DNA from: Novosphingobium olei
Lineage (GTDB): Bacteria; Pseudomonadota; Alphaproteobacteria; Sphingomonadales; Sphingomonadaceae
NCBI RefSeq assembly: GCF_012927405.1
Contig: NZ_JABBGM010000001.1
Coordinates: 192,001 to 256,000, forward strand
DNA length: 64,000 nt
Direction of reading: 5' to 3'
The notes beneath the pieces were generated by a model. The model had not been told where the DNA came from. It ran no database searches and saw only the letters and a list, made by a program, of their open reading frames with translations. Shown piece after piece: positions 63,105-64,000 of the stretch. The position numbers and the translations under genes are program-made. Each line of letters starts with the position of its first letter. Within the stretch, counting starts at the first letter, position 1.

Positions 63105-64000
63105 TCAGTCAGGGATCAGCACCATCTTGAGCGCGCCGGCCTCTCGCGCCTCGAACAGGCGATAAGCCTCCTCGCCCCGCGACAGCGGCAGGCGATGGCT
63201 GATGTAGCGTTCCGGGTGCAGCCGTCCGGATTGCACCAGCGCAAACAGTGCGGGCAGTTCCTCGGGAACCGAACACGTGCCTGTACGGAACGTAAGCCCC
63301 TGCGCAAATGCGCGCTCCAGCGGGAAGGCGAAGCGGCGTGATTGCTGGACGCCGATCACCGACACCGTCCCGCGCGGCCGCACCAGCCGCAGTGCAAAAT
63401 CGACTGTCTTGTCCTGCCCGACCACCTCGATCGCGCTGTCTAGCTTGCGCCCATGCGTGTCCTGCTTGATGCGATCCATCGCTTCGTCGGGATGAAGCGC
63501 GATCGCGCCGGATTGCTCCGCAAGCGCACGCCGTTCGGCAATGGGGTCGATCGCATAGACCACGTGCGCGCCCATCAGGTAGGCGCTGTCCACCGCCATC
63601 AGGCCGATGGGCCCGAGCCCCACCACAGCAACGCTCGATCCCGGCACGATGTCCGCCATGCGCGCGCCATACCAGGCGGTGGCAAGCGCATCAGTCATCA
63701 TCAGGGCCTGTTCGGCGGTCACGCCATCAGGCATCTTTACCGCGTTGACGTCGCCCGCTGGCACGCGCACAGCTTCAGCCTGCGAGCCTTGGAGCTTGTT
63801 CGAAAGACCATAGCAGCCAGAAGCGTTGTTCTCGCAAAGATTGACGACACCCGACAGGCAATGGCGACACGCGCCGCATCCCACGGCCGCCGGGATCATG
63901 ACCTTGTCCCCGCTCTTGAGCTGCTGCACGCCGCGGCCCACTTCGACGACTTCGCCGACCGCTTCATGGCCGACGCAGAAGCCGATGTCGTCCGAATAGC
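63105..64000 (-). CDS. Zinc-dependent alcohol dehydrogenase, 5' end missing
   Basis: The last 298 codons of a medium-chain dehydrogenase run to the right edge, which cuts its N terminus. Visible are the catalytic-domain sequence GHEAVGEVVEVGRGVQQLKSGDKVMI, the structural zinc cysteines in GCGACRHCLSGVVNLCENN, and the NAD-binding motif VAVVGLGPIGLMAVDSAYLMGA. It would oxidise an alcohol or polyol with NAD(P)+. The gene converges with the TonB-C protein gene and shares its terminator region. Confidence 0.93.
   Translation of the reverse strand, partial: YSDDIGFCVGHEAVGEVVEVGRGVQQLKSGDKVMIPAAVGCGACRHCLSGVVNLCENNASGCYGLSNKLQGSQAEAVRVPAGDVNAVKMPDGVTAEQALMMTDALATAWYGARMADIVPGSSVAVVGLGPIGLMAVDSAYLMGAHVVYAIDPIAERRALAEQSGAIALHPDEAMDRIKQDTHGRKLDSAIEVVGQDKTVDFALRLVRPRGTVSVIGVQQSRRFAFPLERAFAQGLTFRTGTCSVPEELPALFALVQSGRLHPERYISHRLPLSRGEEAYRLFEAREAGALKMVLIPD

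Overview
The window is about 65% GC. It holds two TonB-dependent receptors, short-chain dehydrogenases, LLM flavin monooxygenases, a bioBFDA operon, an HWE-type histidine kinase and an intracellular GH68 sucrose hydrolase. This combination points to an alphaproteobacterium of the sphingomonad group (Novosphingobium-like). That assignment is inference from gene content and style, not a database match. I found no rRNA, transposase or CRISPR array, and no tRNA I would call.

Layout. (1) 1-15.2 kb looks like an organosulfur or sulfonate acquisition island. A leftward convoy carries MetI (cut by the left edge), MetN, a TauD-type dioxygenase, an SDR, an LLM monooxygenase, a second SDR lacking the canonical catalytic pair, two small exported proteins, an aldo/keto reductase and a TonB-dependent receptor. 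Divergent from the receptor is a Tat lipoprotein of the SsuA class. Converging on it is a translationally coupled LLM / AprA-like flavoprotein / dicluster ferredoxin operon. (2) 15.3-34.1 kb is a capsular polysaccharide locus of the ABC-exporter type. It has a beta-helix protein, a DUF4214 protein, five glycosyltransferases, KpsT-, KpsM- and KpsE-like proteins, a sulfotransferase-like/coiled-coil protein, Gmd and Fcl for GDP-L-fucose, a Wza/KpsD-like export lipoprotein and a phosphomannomutase. (3) 34.1-35.07 kb has no convincing gene. It carries REP-type inverted repeats and then a promoter-like element followed by a run of hairpins, which could be a non-coding RNA. (4) 35-42.4 kb holds a D-aminoacylase-like amidohydrolase, a GntR/FCD regulator with a candidate operator, a GH130-like protein coupled to an SDR, a GMC oxidoreductase and a photolyase/cryptochrome-like protein whose domain order appears swapped. 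(5) 42.4-48.2 kb is a sucrose module: ROK fructokinase, GH68 hydrolase, TonB-dependent receptor with two LacI-type boxes, and the LacI regulator. (6) 48.4-54.2 kb is a coupled signalling operon: hybrid kinase with three receiver domains, CheR-type methyltransferase, and a REC-PAS-HWE-kinase-REC protein. (7) 54.3-64 kb has a UDP-sugar dehydrogenase, bioBFDA, an exported cyclophilin, a chemoreceptor, a small exported TonB-C protein and the 3' part of a zinc alcohol dehydrogenase.

How the parts work together. The sulfur island has an outer-membrane receptor, periplasmic and ABC transport parts, and several oxygenases able to break C-S or C-N bonds. It also encodes an APS-reductase-like electron-transfer pair whose role there is unclear. 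The capsule locus supplies one sugar nucleotide (GDP-fucose), the assembly enzymes and the export machinery, but KpsC/KpsS and ManC are not in the window. The sucrose module can import, hydrolyse and phosphorylate. In both receptor-containing units a hairpin terminator separates the receptor from the next same-strand enzyme gene, which suggests differential expression.

Leads that looked most worth following are the flavoprotein/ferredoxin/LLM operon, the permuted photolyase-like protein, the SDR without its catalytic Tyr/Lys, and the hairpin-rich 34.5-34.8 kb segment.
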